A stretch of DNA of 45,421 bases from Candidatus Gottesmanbacteria bacterium GW2011_GWA2_43_14 (GTDB lineage Bacteria > Patescibacteriota > Microgenomatia > 2-02-FULL-39-11). The position numbers were made by a program, and so were the translations under genes. The stretch covers positions 1-45,421 of the forward strand of contig LCFP01000011.1 of NCBI GenBank assembly GCA_000999095.1, in the 5' to 3' direction. Of the stretch, positions 1-8,303 are shown piece after piece; the first letter of the stretch is position 1, and each line of letters begins with the position of its first letter. The notes beneath the pieces were generated by a model. The model searched no databases and was not told the origin of the DNA. It saw only the letters and a program-made list of their open reading frames with translations.

Positions 1-565
1 TGATCCAGCGGATAATGAGGATTGTGGCAATGGAAAGAAGCAATACTTGGGTGAAAAGCCTTATCATAGTATTTCTCCAAATCTCATTAAGCCTTGTATT
101 AATATATTCGGCATTTTGAACAACCATCAGAGATCCCACAACACTCTTGTCTTCATGGAGGGGGACGGCAAAAATATACATTTTTTTATCCTTAAAGGTA
201 GAAAAGTCCCCGTTTGCCTGATCGCTGTCCATAACATCAGCCGTGATTTTTGCCGCATCCGGCATCTCTTTGGGAAGCGTTGAGGATACGGCTATGATAT
301 TTCCTTTATTGTCAGCAATTGCCAGTCCTGCAAATCTTTCTTTATTGGCATATCTTTCCACCACATCCTGAAGATATTTTTCGGATTTGTTTATGAAATT
401 AGGCTCAACAGTCTCCCTGAGGCTTTCGGCAAGTAAAGTCGAGCGGTATTGTATGTCATTTCTTAGCCGTCTTTCTTCATTATTTGCCTGGTTGTAAGTA
501 AAGTAGACGGCTATCAGAGTTACGATTACGGTAATTAAGAAAATAGCTGCAAATATCTGCCTCAT
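1..565 (-). CDS. Membrane-bound sensor-type protein, N-terminal part (truncated by window edge)
   Basis: The first 188 codons of a gene running off the left edge. Residues about 3-22 form a hydrophobic segment and a second one lies at about 170-188, enclosing an extracytoplasmic region with the pattern LLAESLRETVEP, then YLQDVVERYAN, then GLAIADNKGNIIAVSS. This is the topology of a Cache-like sensor domain between two membrane helices. The same kind of module precedes HAMP regions in histidine kinases and in some HAMP-carrying trehalose-6-phosphate synthases; the output domain lies outside the window, so the function cannot be fixed. An ATG exists at 574, but a TAAAAT box at 576-581 would place the transcript start downstream of it, so the ATG at 565 (MRQIFAAIF) is preferred. 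Confidence 0.6.
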   Translation of the reverse strand, partial: MRQIFAAIFLITVIVTLIAVYFTYNQANNEERRLRNDIQYRSTLLAESLRETVEPNFINKSEKYLQDVVERYANKERFAGLAIADNKGNIIAVSSTLPKEMPDAAKITADVMDSDQANGDFSTFKDKKMYIFAVPLHEDKSVVGSLMVVQNAEYINTRLNEIWRNTMIRLFTQVLLLSIATILIIRWI

Positions 566-575
566 TAAGGGCATT

Positions 576-581
576 ATTTTA
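576..581 (-). promoter_or_regulatory. Candidate -10 box (TAAAAT) for the sensor gene
   Basis: TAAAAT on the minus strand, 10 nt upstream of the preferred ATG at 565. It fits the recurring window pattern of a -10 hexamer very close to the start codon. No clear -35 hexamer is visible. Confidence 0.4.
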
Positions 582-801
582 ACATAACGGCTTAAATTAA
601 CCCGCCGTCACGATCTTAACTAATAATTAAACTATATCAAAATATATCAGTGAGAATTGAGACATACCTTTTTTATAGTGTCTCATTTGTCTCATTTAGC
701 CTCAGGTTTGGTACAATAGTGGAAGAAGGGGAGTTCAGGAGTTATAAGGACTTACGGGTTCCAGACCCGCATGCTCCGCAAGATCAAATCTGTTAAATAA
801 T

Positions 802-1521
802 ATGGAGATTCTTTACATCGCCATATTCACTTTTATCGCTGCCACCATCGGCACGATTACAGGGTTTGGGACATCAACACTTATGATCCCGGTATTGGTT
901 ATGTTTTTCCCGCCTGTTGAAGCGATTTTTTTAGTAGCGATTATCCATTGGTTTGGGGATGTCTGGAAAATTACTTTGTTCCGGAAAGGATATAATTTCC
1001 GGTTGGTAGTACTTTTTGGACTAATCGGACTTGTTACCAGCTATCTTGGTGCCTTTATATCACTTGGGGCAAACGAGCAAATATTTCTTCGCCTACTTGG
1101 TATATTTCTTGCCGGTTATGCCCTTTTTTTGTTAACCCGGTCAAATTTTAAAGTACCTCCCGGAAATTCAACGGCTTTCATCGGCGGAGCATTATCGGGA
1201 TTTTTTGCGGGAATGTTCGGAATTGGAGGAGCAATCAGAAGCATGTTTTTATCTGCTTTTGATTTATCAAAAGCGGTATATATCGCTACAGCCGGAGCAA
1301 TTGGAATAATGGTTGATTCGACCCGTATCATTACCTATGCCATCAGCGGCACGACTCTTCCGGAGGAACTCTGGTATGGATTGCTGCTGTTTATTCCTGT
1401 TTCATTTATGGGTGCCCAGACGGCAAAAAAAATCGTTGACAGAATTCCGCAAGATAAATTCCGAAGAGTAGTCAGTGCGTTTCTTCTAATACTCGGAATA
1501 AAATTGTTGATTTGGCCCTGA
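802..1521 (+). CDS. TSUP-family (TauE/SafE) membrane permease
   Basis: A 239-residue polytopic protein with about seven hydrophobic segments. The N-terminal half has GTITGFGTSTLMIPVL and the second half has GALSGFFAGMFGIGGAIRS, the two related repeat signatures of the TSUP (TauE/SafE, formerly DUF81) family. Members move sulfite, sulfonates or other small organic anions across the cytoplasmic membrane; the substrate cannot be read from sequence. Length is normal for the family (about 240-270). The gene stands alone, divergent from the sensor gene and convergent with yraN. No Shine-Dalgarno sequence precedes the ATG. The upstream region contains TACAAT and a small GC-rich hairpin around 745-770. 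Confidence 0.85.
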   Translation: MEILYIAIFTFIAATIGTITGFGTSTLMIPVLVMFFPPVEAIFLVAIIHWFGDVWKITLFRKGYNFRLVVLFGLIGLVTSYLGAFISLGANEQIFLRLLGIFLAGYALFLLTRSNFKVPPGNSTAFIGGALSGFFAGMFGIGGAIRSMFLSAFDLSKAVYIATAGAIGIMVDSTRIITYAISGTTLPEELWYGLLLFIPVSFMGAQTAKKIVDRIPQDKFRRVVSAFLLILGIKLLIWP

Positions 1522-1559
1522 AACAAAAAGGAGGAGACGATGGTTTTCCTTCAAAAATT

Positions 1560-1913
1560 TCAGTAGACATTTCGGTAGTGGGACAGACTGACAAGCTGCT
1601 TATTGTTGTTAAGAATAATGGCTACAACATCAATGCGGCAGAGTGAGTTTTTGTCTGACATATAAATCTCAGCCATTTGGCGGATTTTAGTAAGTTTTTT
1701 ACGGTTGATCATTTCTTCAGGAGTGCCGAATCTGTTGCCGGTTTTGGCTTTGACTTCAATAAAAACAACAGTCTCGCCGTCTTTGGCGATGATGTCAATT
1801 TCACCGTAGCGGTTGGCATAGTTGCGCTGGATAATCTTGAAGCCGTTTTTAAGCAAAGCATCCGTTGCCATATCCTCAGCCAACCGGCCGGTCGCCCTGT
1901 TAAATTTTTTCAT
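1560..1913 (-). CDS. yraN: UPF0102 family protein YraN (endonuclease-like fold)
   Basis: A 117-residue protein with the diagnostic series GRLAEDMATDALLKNGF, RYGEIDIIAKDG and VVFIEVKAK, i.e. the E-x-D...E-V-K core of a PD-(D/E)XK-like fold. UPF0102 proteins are widespread; their biochemical role is unresolved, but they are often next to comM or rnhB. Here the start overlaps the end of comM by 4 nt, so the two are translated from one mRNA. Length matches the family (115-130 aa). It is the last gene of a dprA-comM-yraN operon. Confidence 0.9.
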   Translation of the reverse strand: MKKFNRATGRLAEDMATDALLKNGFKIIQRNYANRYGEIDIIAKDGETVVFIEVKAKTGNRFGTPEEMINRKKLTKIRQMAEIYMSDKNSLCRIDVVAIILNNNKQLVSLSHYRNVY

Positions 1914-3451
1914 GTGTTCTGCTTATACTGTAATGCTTCTGCCATATGCCGGGGAAGAATTTTTTCCTCTGTCTCCAGATCAGCTATAGTCCGGGCTACT
2001 TTAATCAGCCTGAAGTAACTTCTGGCAGACAGATCAAATCTGTCCGCGGCTATTTTCAGTAAGTTTTCCGCGTCCGAAGTCAAGGATGCGAAACGTTTAA
2101 CATCACGGTTGCGCATTTGTGAATTGGTATAAATGGCTGATTGGGCAAAGCGTTTTGTCTGGATCTGCCGGGCTTTGACAACCAACTCTTTGGCTTCTTT
2201 TGAAGATAGGCGGTTAATTTCGTTTTGACGGGTCAGGGAAAGTTTTTCGGTTTCAACGGCAGCCACCGAAACTGACAAATCAATCCGGTCAATAATCGGA
2301 CCGGATATCCGGTGATGGTATTTGGCAATCTGCCTTTCGCTGCATTTGCATTCCCTTTTGGGATGGCCATAATAGCCGCAGGGACAGGGATTGACGGCGG
2401 CAATCAGAGTGAAGCTGGCCGGGTAGCGCACATGGCCTTTAGCCCTGACAATTTCGATAGTGCCGTCTTCCATGGGCTGGCGCAGACTTTCCAGAACGCT
2501 TCTCTGGAATTCCGGCATTTCATCCAAAAACAAAACGCCTAAATGCGCCAGACTGACTTCTCCGGGTAGCGGATTGCTGCCTCCTCCGATAAGTCCCGCT
2601 GCAGATACTCCGTGATGAGGCGCTCTGAAAGGCCGCTTCTGGATGACAGCCTCCCCGGGAGATACCAAGCCGGCCACGGAATAGACCCTGGTTACTTCCA
2701 GTGCCTCCCTGTCCGTTAACGGCGGCAGAATCCCGGGCAAGGCTCTTGCCAGCATGGTTTTGCCCGTTCCGGGCGGTCCCCACATTAAAAGATTATGTCC
2801 GCCGGCGGCAGTTATTGTCAGAGCCCGTTTGGCAAGTTCCTGTCCGGCTATCTCGTTTAAATCAAACTCAATTATTATTTTTTCTGTGACTTTCTTCGCT
2901 TTCGGACGCTTTAATGGAATAATAAATTGACCAGCGGTTATATGCCTGATTAAACGGGTCAGTGTTTTTACCGGCAGGATTTTTATTCCGGATACATTGG
3001 TGGCTTCGTTGGCGGAAGGCATGGGAACGATGATGGTTGTATTGCGTTTTTTTTGGGCATGCAGGGCTAACAGCAAAATTCCCCGGGTCGGCCGGAGAGT
3101 TCCGTCCAGCGATAGTTCACCATAGAAAAAAGTGCGCTTCAGGTTAACGGCAGGGGATGCAGTTATTTGTCCTCCGGCAATTAGGACACCTACAGCAATC
3201 GGTAAATCGTAAGCAGCTCCGTCTTTCGGTAAATCAGCCGGTGCCAAATTTACCGTTATTTTCTTCGAAGGAAATTCCAGTCCCGAATTTATGATGGCTG
3301 TTTTTACTCTTTCTTTGGCTTCCTCGACAGCTTTACTGGCCAGACCGACAATGGTAAAACCGGGAAAACCGCTTTGGGCGACATCGACTTCTACGATAAC
3401 AGGTATAGTCTCCAGTCCGATGTTAGCGATTGAGCAAATTTTAGTAAGCAT
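1910..3451 (-). CDS. comM: ComM/YifB-type Mg-chelatase-like AAA+ ATPase
   Basis: A 513-residue protein. Residues 1-180 form the ChlI-type (Lon-like) domain with APADLPKDGAAYDLPIAVG. Walker A is GPPGTGKT at 225-232, Walker B is VLFLDEMPEF, and a Cys cluster (NPCPCGYYG, CKCSER) precedes an arginine-containing IIDRIDL segment, all characteristic of ComM. In naturally transformable bacteria ComM is a hexameric helicase that promotes branch migration of incoming DNA. It lies between dprA (11-nt overlap) and yraN (4-nt overlap), which supports a role in DNA uptake or recombination. Length (about 500 aa) and motifs are complete. Confidence 0.93.
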   Translation of the reverse strand: MLTKICSIANIGLETIPVIVEVDVAQSGFPGFTIVGLASKAVEEAKERVKTAIINSGLEFPSKKITVNLAPADLPKDGAAYDLPIAVGVLIAGGQITASPAVNLKRTFFYGELSLDGTLRPTRGILLLALHAQKKRNTTIIVPMPSANEATNVSGIKILPVKTLTRLIRHITAGQFIIPLKRPKAKKVTEKIIIEFDLNEIAGQELAKRALTITAAGGHNLLMWGPPGTGKTMLARALPGILPPLTDREALEVTRVYSVAGLVSPGEAVIQKRPFRAPHHGVSAAGLIGGGSNPLPGEVSLAHLGVLFLDEMPEFQRSVLESLRQPMEDGTIEIVRAKGHVRYPASFTLIAAVNPCPCGYYGHPKRECKCSERQIAKYHHRISGPIIDRIDLSVSVAAVETEKLSLTRQNEINRLSSKEAKELVVKARQIQTKRFAQSAIYTNSQMRNRDVKRFASLTSDAENLLKIAADRFDLSARSYFRLIKVARTIADLETEEKILPRHMAEALQYKQNT

Positions 3452-4259
3452 GATTGATGAAATATTTGCCTTCCTTTTCTGTCAGTCTGCCGTCCAAAGT
3501 CAGAAGGGAAAGCTGTGCTCCCACTTCAGCTACATTTTTATTCAGTTTTCTGGCAATTTCATCAGTTGACAGGGCTTCATTTTCCAGGAGATTTAAAAGC
3601 GGATCTTTGCCGAATTCTATTTTGGCAGGCGGTAATGATCCCAGCCACATGGAGGCAATACCTGAGGAAATCAGAGCATTGGTTCCCTGTGAGGTTCTGC
3701 TGGTAATCGGGCCGGGCACTGCCCAAATCTTCTTTTTAAGTTTATGCGCTAGAGAGGCGGTAATCAGGGCTCCGCTTTTGGCAGCTGCCTCAACTACAAA
3801 AATTTCCGAAGAAAGTGCAGCTACAATTCTGTTCCGGACGGGAAATGTCCACAATGCAGGCTGCTGGTTTTCCCATTCGGATAAAATAAGGCCGCCTGTT
3901 TTAATTCTCTCAGCCAGTTTCAGATCACTGCTTTTGTAGGGCATATTGATGCCCCAGCCTAAAACCGCAATAGTTTTGCCGCCGTTATCCAGACAAACCC
4001 GGTGAGCATACTGGTCAACTCCGTACATAAAGCCGGATATAATCGTCTTTTTTTCAAAAACCAGCCTGGGGACCAATAAGTCAATAATGCGCCTTCCGTA
4101 TTCAGTCATTCTGCGGCTGCCGACAACTGCCGCGCAATTTTCAAAAATCTCAGGCTGCCAATGGCCAAGATAATATAACGCTTTCGGCGGAGCGGATAAT
4201 TCCCGAAGTTTGCGCAGCTCCGGAAGCTTCTGCCAATGATTGAGACAAGTACCAGGCAT
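3441..4259 (-). CDS. dprA: DNA-processing protein DprA (Smf)
   Basis: With the ATG at 4259 the protein is 272 residues. It has the DprA Rossmann-like domain: VVGSRRMTEYG, IISGFMYGVDQYAHR (family consensus SGxAxGID-AH), the FPVRNRIVAALS signature, and GALITASLAHKLKK. A short winged-helix-like C-terminus follows. DprA loads RecA on incoming single-stranded DNA. The N-terminal SAM-like domain common in DprA is mostly missing, so this is a short form. A GTG at 4277 would add six codons, but TATTCT at 4266-4271 lies exactly 6 nt before the ATG at 4259, matching the leaderless promoters of this window. It is the first gene of the dprA-comM-yraN operon. Confidence 0.92.
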   Translation of the reverse strand: MPGTCLNHWQKLPELRKLRELSAPPKALYYLGHWQPEIFENCAAVVGSRRMTEYGRRIIDLLVPRLVFEKKTIISGFMYGVDQYAHRVCLDNGGKTIAVLGWGINMPYKSSDLKLAERIKTGGLILSEWENQQPALWTFPVRNRIVAALSSEIFVVEAAAKSGALITASLAHKLKKKIWAVPGPITSRTSQGTNALISSGIASMWLGSLPPAKIEFGKDPLLNLLENEALSTDEIARKLNKNVAEVGAQLSLLTLDGRLTEKEGKYFINHAY

Positions 4260-4265
4260 AACTTT

Positions 4266-4271
4266 AGAATA
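4266..4271 (-). promoter_or_regulatory. Candidate -10 box (TATTCT), leaderless start for dprA
   Basis: TATTCT, then 6 nt (AAAGTT), then ATG. Transcription would begin at or next to the start codon. This spacing recurs at several genes here and decides the dprA start. Confidence 0.45.
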
Positions 4272-4371
4272 GCACACTTTACATAAGCTATTGTCTTTAA
4301 TTCATAAGTCTTAATATCTTTCTCATAAACCGCAGTTAGTATAAAATTAGACCAACCGCCTTTTATCTTTT

Positions 4372-4815
4372 ATGATCATTACCAGTAATGCCTTTTCCGA
4401 TTCCGGAGTGATACCTGAAAAATACACCTGTGAAGGCACAAACATCAGTCCCCCTCTGGAATTCAACGATTTGCCGGCCGAATCCAAATCATTAGTCCTG
4501 ATAGTCGAAGACTGGGATGCGGCCGCCAAACCCTGGGTGCATTGGCTGGTATTTAATATACCTCCGACGACAAATTCCGTGACTGAGGGACAAAAGCCTC
4601 AAGGCGGCGTCGAGGGACTGGCAAACGGCGGCACTTTCGGTTACGAGGGTCCCTGTCCGCCCCAGGGCAATCATCATTACCAGTTTAAACTTTATGCACT
4701 GGATGTGGTTTTAAAACTGCCGAAAGAAGTTGACCGCCGGCAAATATTGTCAGCAATGCAGGGAAAAATTCTGGCGGAGGCCATACTTTCAGGTTTTTAC
4801 CATAAAAAAACCTGA
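4372..4815 (+). CDS. PEBP / YbhB-YbcL family protein (Raf kinase inhibitor-like)
   Basis: A 147-residue cytosolic protein with the PEBP signatures IPEKYTCEGTNISPPLEF, LVLIVEDWDAAAKPWVHWLVFNIP and GYEGPCPPQGNHHYQFKLYALD, covering the conserved D-x-D, P-W-H-W and GPCPP/H ligand-pocket motifs. Bacterial YbhB/YbcL proteins bind small anionic ligands, and their cellular role is not well defined. Length is typical (about 150 aa). It is a single-gene unit; TATAAAAT near 4339-4346 is a likely -10 region. Confidence 0.92.
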   Translation: MIITSNAFSDSGVIPEKYTCEGTNISPPLEFNDLPAESKSLVLIVEDWDAAAKPWVHWLVFNIPPTTNSVTEGQKPQGGVEGLANGGTFGYEGPCPPQGNHHYQFKLYALDVVLKLPKEVDRRQILSAMQGKILAEAILSGFYHKKT

Positions 4816-4848
4816 TTTTACCTCTGTAAAATAAGGGCTTTAAATCAG
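4812..4848. terminator. Hairpins between convergent genes, possible terminator
   Basis: An inner perfect 7-bp hairpin, ATTTTAC-CTCT-GTAAAAT (4815-4832), sits inside an outer 7-bp inverted repeat CTGATTT/AAATCAG (4812-4818, 4842-4848). It overlaps the PEBP stop codon and the stop of the small minus-strand gene, so it could end transcription from both sides. There is no strong U-tract. Confidence 0.35.
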
Positions 4849-5012
4849 ACTTTATCCGAAAATTGGTTGCCGATATGGTCCAAAAATCCCAAAATCAGTG
4901 AAAAGGTAATAATTAAAGCTGCGGTAAAAACAGATAATGAAGGATCAGGATTTATGGACATGACCGTCAGCGTCAATAAAATGCCGTAACCTATCCAAAG
5001 TAGAAGCTTCAT
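4845..5012 (-). CDS. Small two-helix membrane protein, 55 aa
   Basis: The ORF starts MKLLLWIGYGILLTLTVMS and contains a second hydrophobic stretch SVFTAALIITFSLILGFLDH, so it would span the membrane twice. It ends just past the PEBP gene, convergent with it. No family is recognised and no good ribosome binding site is visible. The two well-formed hydrophobic helices and the fit between neighbouring genes are the only support. It may be a real small membrane protein or a chance ORF. Confidence 0.45.
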   Translation of the reverse strand: MKLLLWIGYGILLTLTVMSINPDPSLSVFTAALIITFSLILGFLDHIGNQFSDKV

Positions 5013-5194
5013 TTGATAAAAAGCCTACTCCCGGAAAATCAGAGGTTAAACCAATCAGTGTAAGAAGTCTGTAAGACAATATTCGGCTGGTCTTTAAGCT
5101 AATCTTACCTCGTTCTCACTACATTATTATTGCCAAGGCATAAAATTCTGTTTAGAGGTGGGGTGATAAAAATTCCTTCATAAAAGAAGCAGAT

Positions 5195-5806
5195 ATGAAT
5201 AAAGCTGTTTTTCTGGATAAAGACGGTACCTTAATAAATAACATTCCTTTTAATATTGATTTCCGGTTTGTGAAATTTTATCCCGACGTTTTATATTGCC
5301 TGAGAGTTTTTCAGGAACAGGATTACAAATTGTTTTTAGTGACTAACCAGTCAGGAATTGCGTTGGGGCGATTCAGAGAAAAAGACTTCTTTAAATATAG
5401 GAAAAACTTTCTAATCCATTTGGAAAAAAATGGCATTTATCTGACTGATTTTGTCTATTGTCCTCACCATCCTGATGGAGCAATAGCCCGATATTCCCGT
5501 CAGTGTAAGTGCCGTAAACCTCATTCCGGCATGATCGATGATCTCATTAAAACTTATAAAATAAACAGGGAAACATCCTGGATGATCGGAGATATTCTGG
5601 ACGATGCAGAAGCAGGCATTAGGGCAAATCTAAACACGATTATGGTCGATAACGGTACTGAAAATGAGTGGTATGTCAATGATTTAAGGCGGCCGGAATT
5701 TATTGTCAATAATTTTGTAGAGGCAACTAAAGTCATCGTTGACGTTGAAATGCAAAAGCTGACGGATGAACTGGATATTATTACTACCGAAAGGTTTAAC
5801 AACTGA
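5195..5806 (+). CDS. gmhB: HAD-IIIA phosphatase, GmhB-like (heptose bisphosphate phosphatase family)
   Basis: A 203-residue HAD hydrolase. Motif I is FLDKDGTL with catalytic D8 and D10, motif II is LVTNQSG, and motif IV is MIGDILDDAEAG. The structural zinc site of the GmhB/HisB-N subgroup is present: C89, H91, C104 and C106 (in YCPHHPDG and CKCRKP). GmhB removes the C7 phosphate from D-glycero-manno-heptose 1,7-bisphosphate; related enzymes act on histidinol phosphate. The next gene is a GT9 (heptosyltransferase-family) glycosyltransferase, which favours the sugar-nucleotide role. The last 25-30 residues are an acidic extension beyond the usual end of the domain. Confidence 0.85.
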   Translation: MNKAVFLDKDGTLINNIPFNIDFRFVKFYPDVLYCLRVFQEQDYKLFLVTNQSGIALGRFREKDFFKYRKNFLIHLEKNGIYLTDFVYCPHHPDGAIARYSRQCKCRKPHSGMIDDLIKTYKINRETSWMIGDILDDAEAGIRANLNTIMVDNGTENEWYVNDLRRPEFIVNNFVEATKVIVDVEMQKLTDELDIITTERFNN

Positions 5807-5872
5807 CAGAGTCAAACGGAGATTATTTCTAAAAGGATCAATTCCCGTGATCGAAAAGGAAATGTCTAAAAT

Positions 5873-7024
5873 ATGACAATTAATAAACGGCATCTGAAAA
5901 AAATTCTCGCTATCCGACTGGGCAGTATGGGAGAACTGTTGATGACTCAACCGGCTTTGCGATCAATCAAAGAATCCGTACCGGCAGCAGAGGTGACGTT
6001 GTTGACATCCTCGTCGGCATCGACGGTAACGCATATGCTCAGAGAAATTGACCGGACAATTATTGCCGATGTGCCCTGGGTAAGAAATGACACCCAAACC
6101 GATTCAAGTGAACTTGAACGCCTGATAACCAAAATCAGAAAGGAAGATTTTGACACAGCTTTTATTTTTTCCGTATATAGCCAATCTTCTCTGCCGGCTG
6201 CCTTTTTACTTTATGCAGCCCATATTCCCGTGCGTATCGCTTTTTCCAGGGAGAATCCTTACAAACTTTTAACACATTGGAAAAGGGAAGAGGAACCTAA
6301 GATTGTCATCCGGCACGAAGTTGAACGTCAATTATCTTTAACTAAATTTATGGGGATGGAAACTTCGGATATTTCACTCAGGCTCAAGATTGATTCAAAG
6401 GATCAGGAGAGGGCTATTTCTTTATTGTTAAAAAAAGGTGTGGATCCCGATAAAAGGATGGCAGTTGTGCATCCGGGGGCTTCGGATCTGGTCCGCAGGT
6501 ATAATCCCGGTGCGTATTCCCATATCATTACCCATTTAACTTCAGTCCACGGATACCAAGTAGTCGTGACCGGCAGCCGGGAAGAATCGCGTTTGGCCGA
6601 ATTTATTACCAAGAATTCGTTATCCCGGGAAGCGGTTAACCTGACCGGGGCAACAACCACCGGCATGCTTGCTGCCGTTATTGAACGTTCATCTTTGTTT
6701 ATCGGCAATAACAGCGGACCTGCGCATTTGTCAGCCGGTGTCGGGACCCCGGCCGTTATTTTGTATGCTTTAACTAATACGCAGCATCAACCGTGGAATA
6801 TTCCATCGAAAATACTCCATTTCTCCGCACCCTGTACCGACTGCCGACGGGGATATTGTCTTCTCCCTGCCGGCCATTCGATGAAGTCACATTTAAACCT
6901 GCCGCTGATTCTGCAAAATATCGATGACTTAATAAAAGAAACGCACGGCCGGGAGAAATTGGGCGGCTGGGAAACAAATATTTTCCCCAGGATTTTTCTT
7001 AAAATCCACTCATACCTGTTATAA
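5873..7024 (+). CDS. Glycosyltransferase family 9 (heptosyltransferase-like)
   Basis: A 383-residue protein with the GT9 pattern: N-terminal ILAIRLGSMGELLMTQPALRSIKE, a central VVHPGASD segment and the C-terminal donor-site motif FIGNNSGPAHLSAGVGTPAV. GT9 enzymes are GT-B fold transferases that typically move heptose from ADP-heptose onto a lipid-linked acceptor. It follows a GmhB-like phosphatase, so the two probably serve one surface-glycan pathway. A Cys-rich segment (CTDCRRGYC) near residue 325 resembles that of many GT9 enzymes. The real sugar and acceptor are unknown; CPR bacteria are thought to lack classical LPS. Confidence 0.87.
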   Translation: MTINKRHLKKILAIRLGSMGELLMTQPALRSIKESVPAAEVTLLTSSSASTVTHMLREIDRTIIADVPWVRNDTQTDSSELERLITKIRKEDFDTAFIFSVYSQSSLPAAFLLYAAHIPVRIAFSRENPYKLLTHWKREEEPKIVIRHEVERQLSLTKFMGMETSDISLRLKIDSKDQERAISLLLKKGVDPDKRMAVVHPGASDLVRRYNPGAYSHIITHLTSVHGYQVVVTGSREESRLAEFITKNSLSREAVNLTGATTTGMLAAVIERSSLFIGNNSGPAHLSAGVGTPAVILYALTNTQHQPWNIPSKILHFSAPCTDCRRGYCLLPAGHSMKSHLNLPLILQNIDDLIKETHGREKLGGWETNIFPRIFLKIHSYLL

Positions 7025-7030
7025 ACTTTC

Positions 7031-7765
7031 ATGAACGAATATCAGATAACCGGAAAAAAGTTGTTAAGCGATGACATTGCCGTCTTTCAGTTATCGCCAG
7101 TGGCTAAAGAGCTTTTAACTTTCCAACCCGGTCAATATTGTCTGATTTCCGATCCCGATTTTGAGAAACCTGAAGAGGAGCATATATTTTCCATCGCTTC
7201 AGAGCCTGAAAACCGCCATCATCTGGAGTTTGCCGTCAGAGCTTACGGGAGATGGACGAAAAACCTGTTAAAGCAGGAGAAGGGTAAAAAACTGAAAATA
7301 AGAGGTTTCTTTGGCAAATTCCTAATGCCGGAAAAATGCGGCGCTGCAGTTTTTCTGGTCGGCGGGGTAGGGATATCTCCGGTAATTTCCATACTGAGGC
7401 ATTTGGCCAGGAAAAAATCTGACAGTTACTTGCGTTTATTTTATGGTAACAGAACTCCTGACAGTGCCGTCTATGGAACGGAACTTAAAGAGCTGGAGAA
7501 AGATTTGCCGGGATTTAAAGTCATTGAAGTTTTTTCAGAATCACCCGGTAATACAGACGCTTTGTCAGGATTTATTTCCAGGGAGCTTTTAACTTCGGAA
7601 ATAGATATGCAATTGCTGCCTGTTTTTTTTATCAGCGGCCCGCCTGTTTTTTTAATAAAAATGGCAGGAATTTTGAAGGAGTTGGGAGTTCCCCCGAAAA
7701 ATATTAAAATGGAAAAAATAATTTCTCCCCGGCTACCATTCCTTCATCCGGTAAACAAAAAATAA
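7031..7765 (+). CDS. FAD/NAD(P)-binding oxidoreductase (ferredoxin-NADP reductase fold)
   Basis: A 244-residue protein with the two-domain FNR layout: an N-terminal beta-barrel for FAD (FQPGQYCLISDPD, HIFSIASEPE, FAVRAYGRWTKNL) and a nucleotide domain starting VFLVGGVGISPVISILRHL and ending in FFISGPPVFLIKM. Such proteins pass electrons between NAD(P)H and a partner such as ferredoxin or a flavoprotein. There is no 2Fe-2S domain. It starts 6 nt after the GT9 gene and may be co-transcribed, though there is no obvious functional link. The electron partner is unknown. Confidence 0.85.
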   Translation: MNEYQITGKKLLSDDIAVFQLSPVAKELLTFQPGQYCLISDPDFEKPEEEHIFSIASEPENRHHLEFAVRAYGRWTKNLLKQEKGKKLKIRGFFGKFLMPEKCGAAVFLVGGVGISPVISILRHLARKKSDSYLRLFYGNRTPDSAVYGTELKELEKDLPGFKVIEVFSESPGNTDALSGFISRELLTSEIDMQLLPVFFISGPPVFLIKMAGILKELGVPPKNIKMEKIISPRLPFLHPVNKK

Positions 7766-7795
7766 AGACTCCTGCACCGCTTTTTTTCCATTTGT

Positions 7796-7801
7796 TATAA
7801 T
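7796..7801 (+). promoter_or_regulatory. -10 box (TATAAT) for the NUDIX/tRNA-Arg/HD unit
   Basis: Perfect TATAAT ending 12 nt before the NUDIX ATG, giving a leader of only a few nucleotides. The resulting transcript would also cover tRNA-Arg and the HD gene. Confidence 0.6.
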
Positions 7802-7813
7802 ACTCCTAATTTT

Positions 7814-8242
7814 ATGCAAAGTGAGTTTTCCGCCGGCGGGCTTGTCTATAAGAGAGAACATAGTAAAAGAAAATGGCTGGTCGCGCAACATTCACAGCAC
7901 AAAGGCTGGGTTTTTCCGAAAGGCTTAATAGGAGATCATAAGACGGGGGAAACAGCGGAAGAAACAGCCCTACGGGAAGTCGCCGAAGAAACAGGCATTG
8001 CCGGAAAAATAGTCGCAGAATTGAAACCTGTGAGTTACTACTATACCTGGCAGGGTGAAAAAAAATTCAAAACTGTAACCTATTTTTTAATGGAATATGC
8101 ATCCGGTGATACGGCTGATCACGATTGGGAGATGTCACAGGTAGAATGGATACCGGAGGCTGAGGTTATTAAAAAACTTAGTTTCAAATCAGATAAAGAG
8201 GCCTTTGCGGAAGCACTGAAAAAAGTTGCCCCCGTAGGTTAA
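7814..8242 (+). CDS. NUDIX hydrolase
   Basis: A 142-residue protein with a complete NUDIX box at residues 40-62: G40, E46, then R54-E-V-A-E-E-T-G61, matching GX5EX7REUXEEXGU. NUDIX enzymes cleave nucleoside diphosphates linked to another moiety with Mg2+; the size and the FPKGLI lead-in resemble the Ap4A/(d)NTP-type group, but the substrate is not readable. The last five codons and the stop lie inside the 5' half of the tRNA-Arg gene (see that entry), an unusual sense-strand overlap of 15 nt. The HD gene follows the tRNA. Confidence 0.93.
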   Translation: MQSEFSAGGLVYKREHSKRKWLVAQHSQHKGWVFPKGLIGDHKTGETAEETALREVAEETGIAGKIVAELKPVSYYYTWQGEKKFKTVTYFLMEYASGDTADHDWEMSQVEWIPEAEVIKKLSFKSDKEAFAEALKKVAPVG

Positions 8243-8299
8243 CGGACAGACCGCAGGATTCCGGATCCTGATATGTGGGTTCGATTCCCGCCGGGGGCG
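8228..8299 (+). tRNA. tRNA-Arg (anticodon CCG)
   Basis: Acceptor GCCCCCG (8228-8234) pairs with CGGGGGC (8292-8298), with discriminator G at 8299. The anticodon arm is CAGGA-TTCCGGA-TCCTG, reading CCG. The T-arm is GTGGG-TTCGATT-CCCGC. CCA is not encoded. The first 15 nt are also the end of the NUDIX coding sequence, and the HD gene begins 4 nt after the tRNA. Confidence 0.95.
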
Positions 8300-8303
8300 C
8301 CTG

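Noticed and set aside
729..781. tRNA-like sequence with a GGGTTCCAGACCC hairpin before the TSUP gene
   Set aside because: The hairpin could be a T-arm or an anticodon arm reading CCA, but no 7-bp acceptor stem can be formed and the whole is only about 50 nt. At best a tRNA relic.
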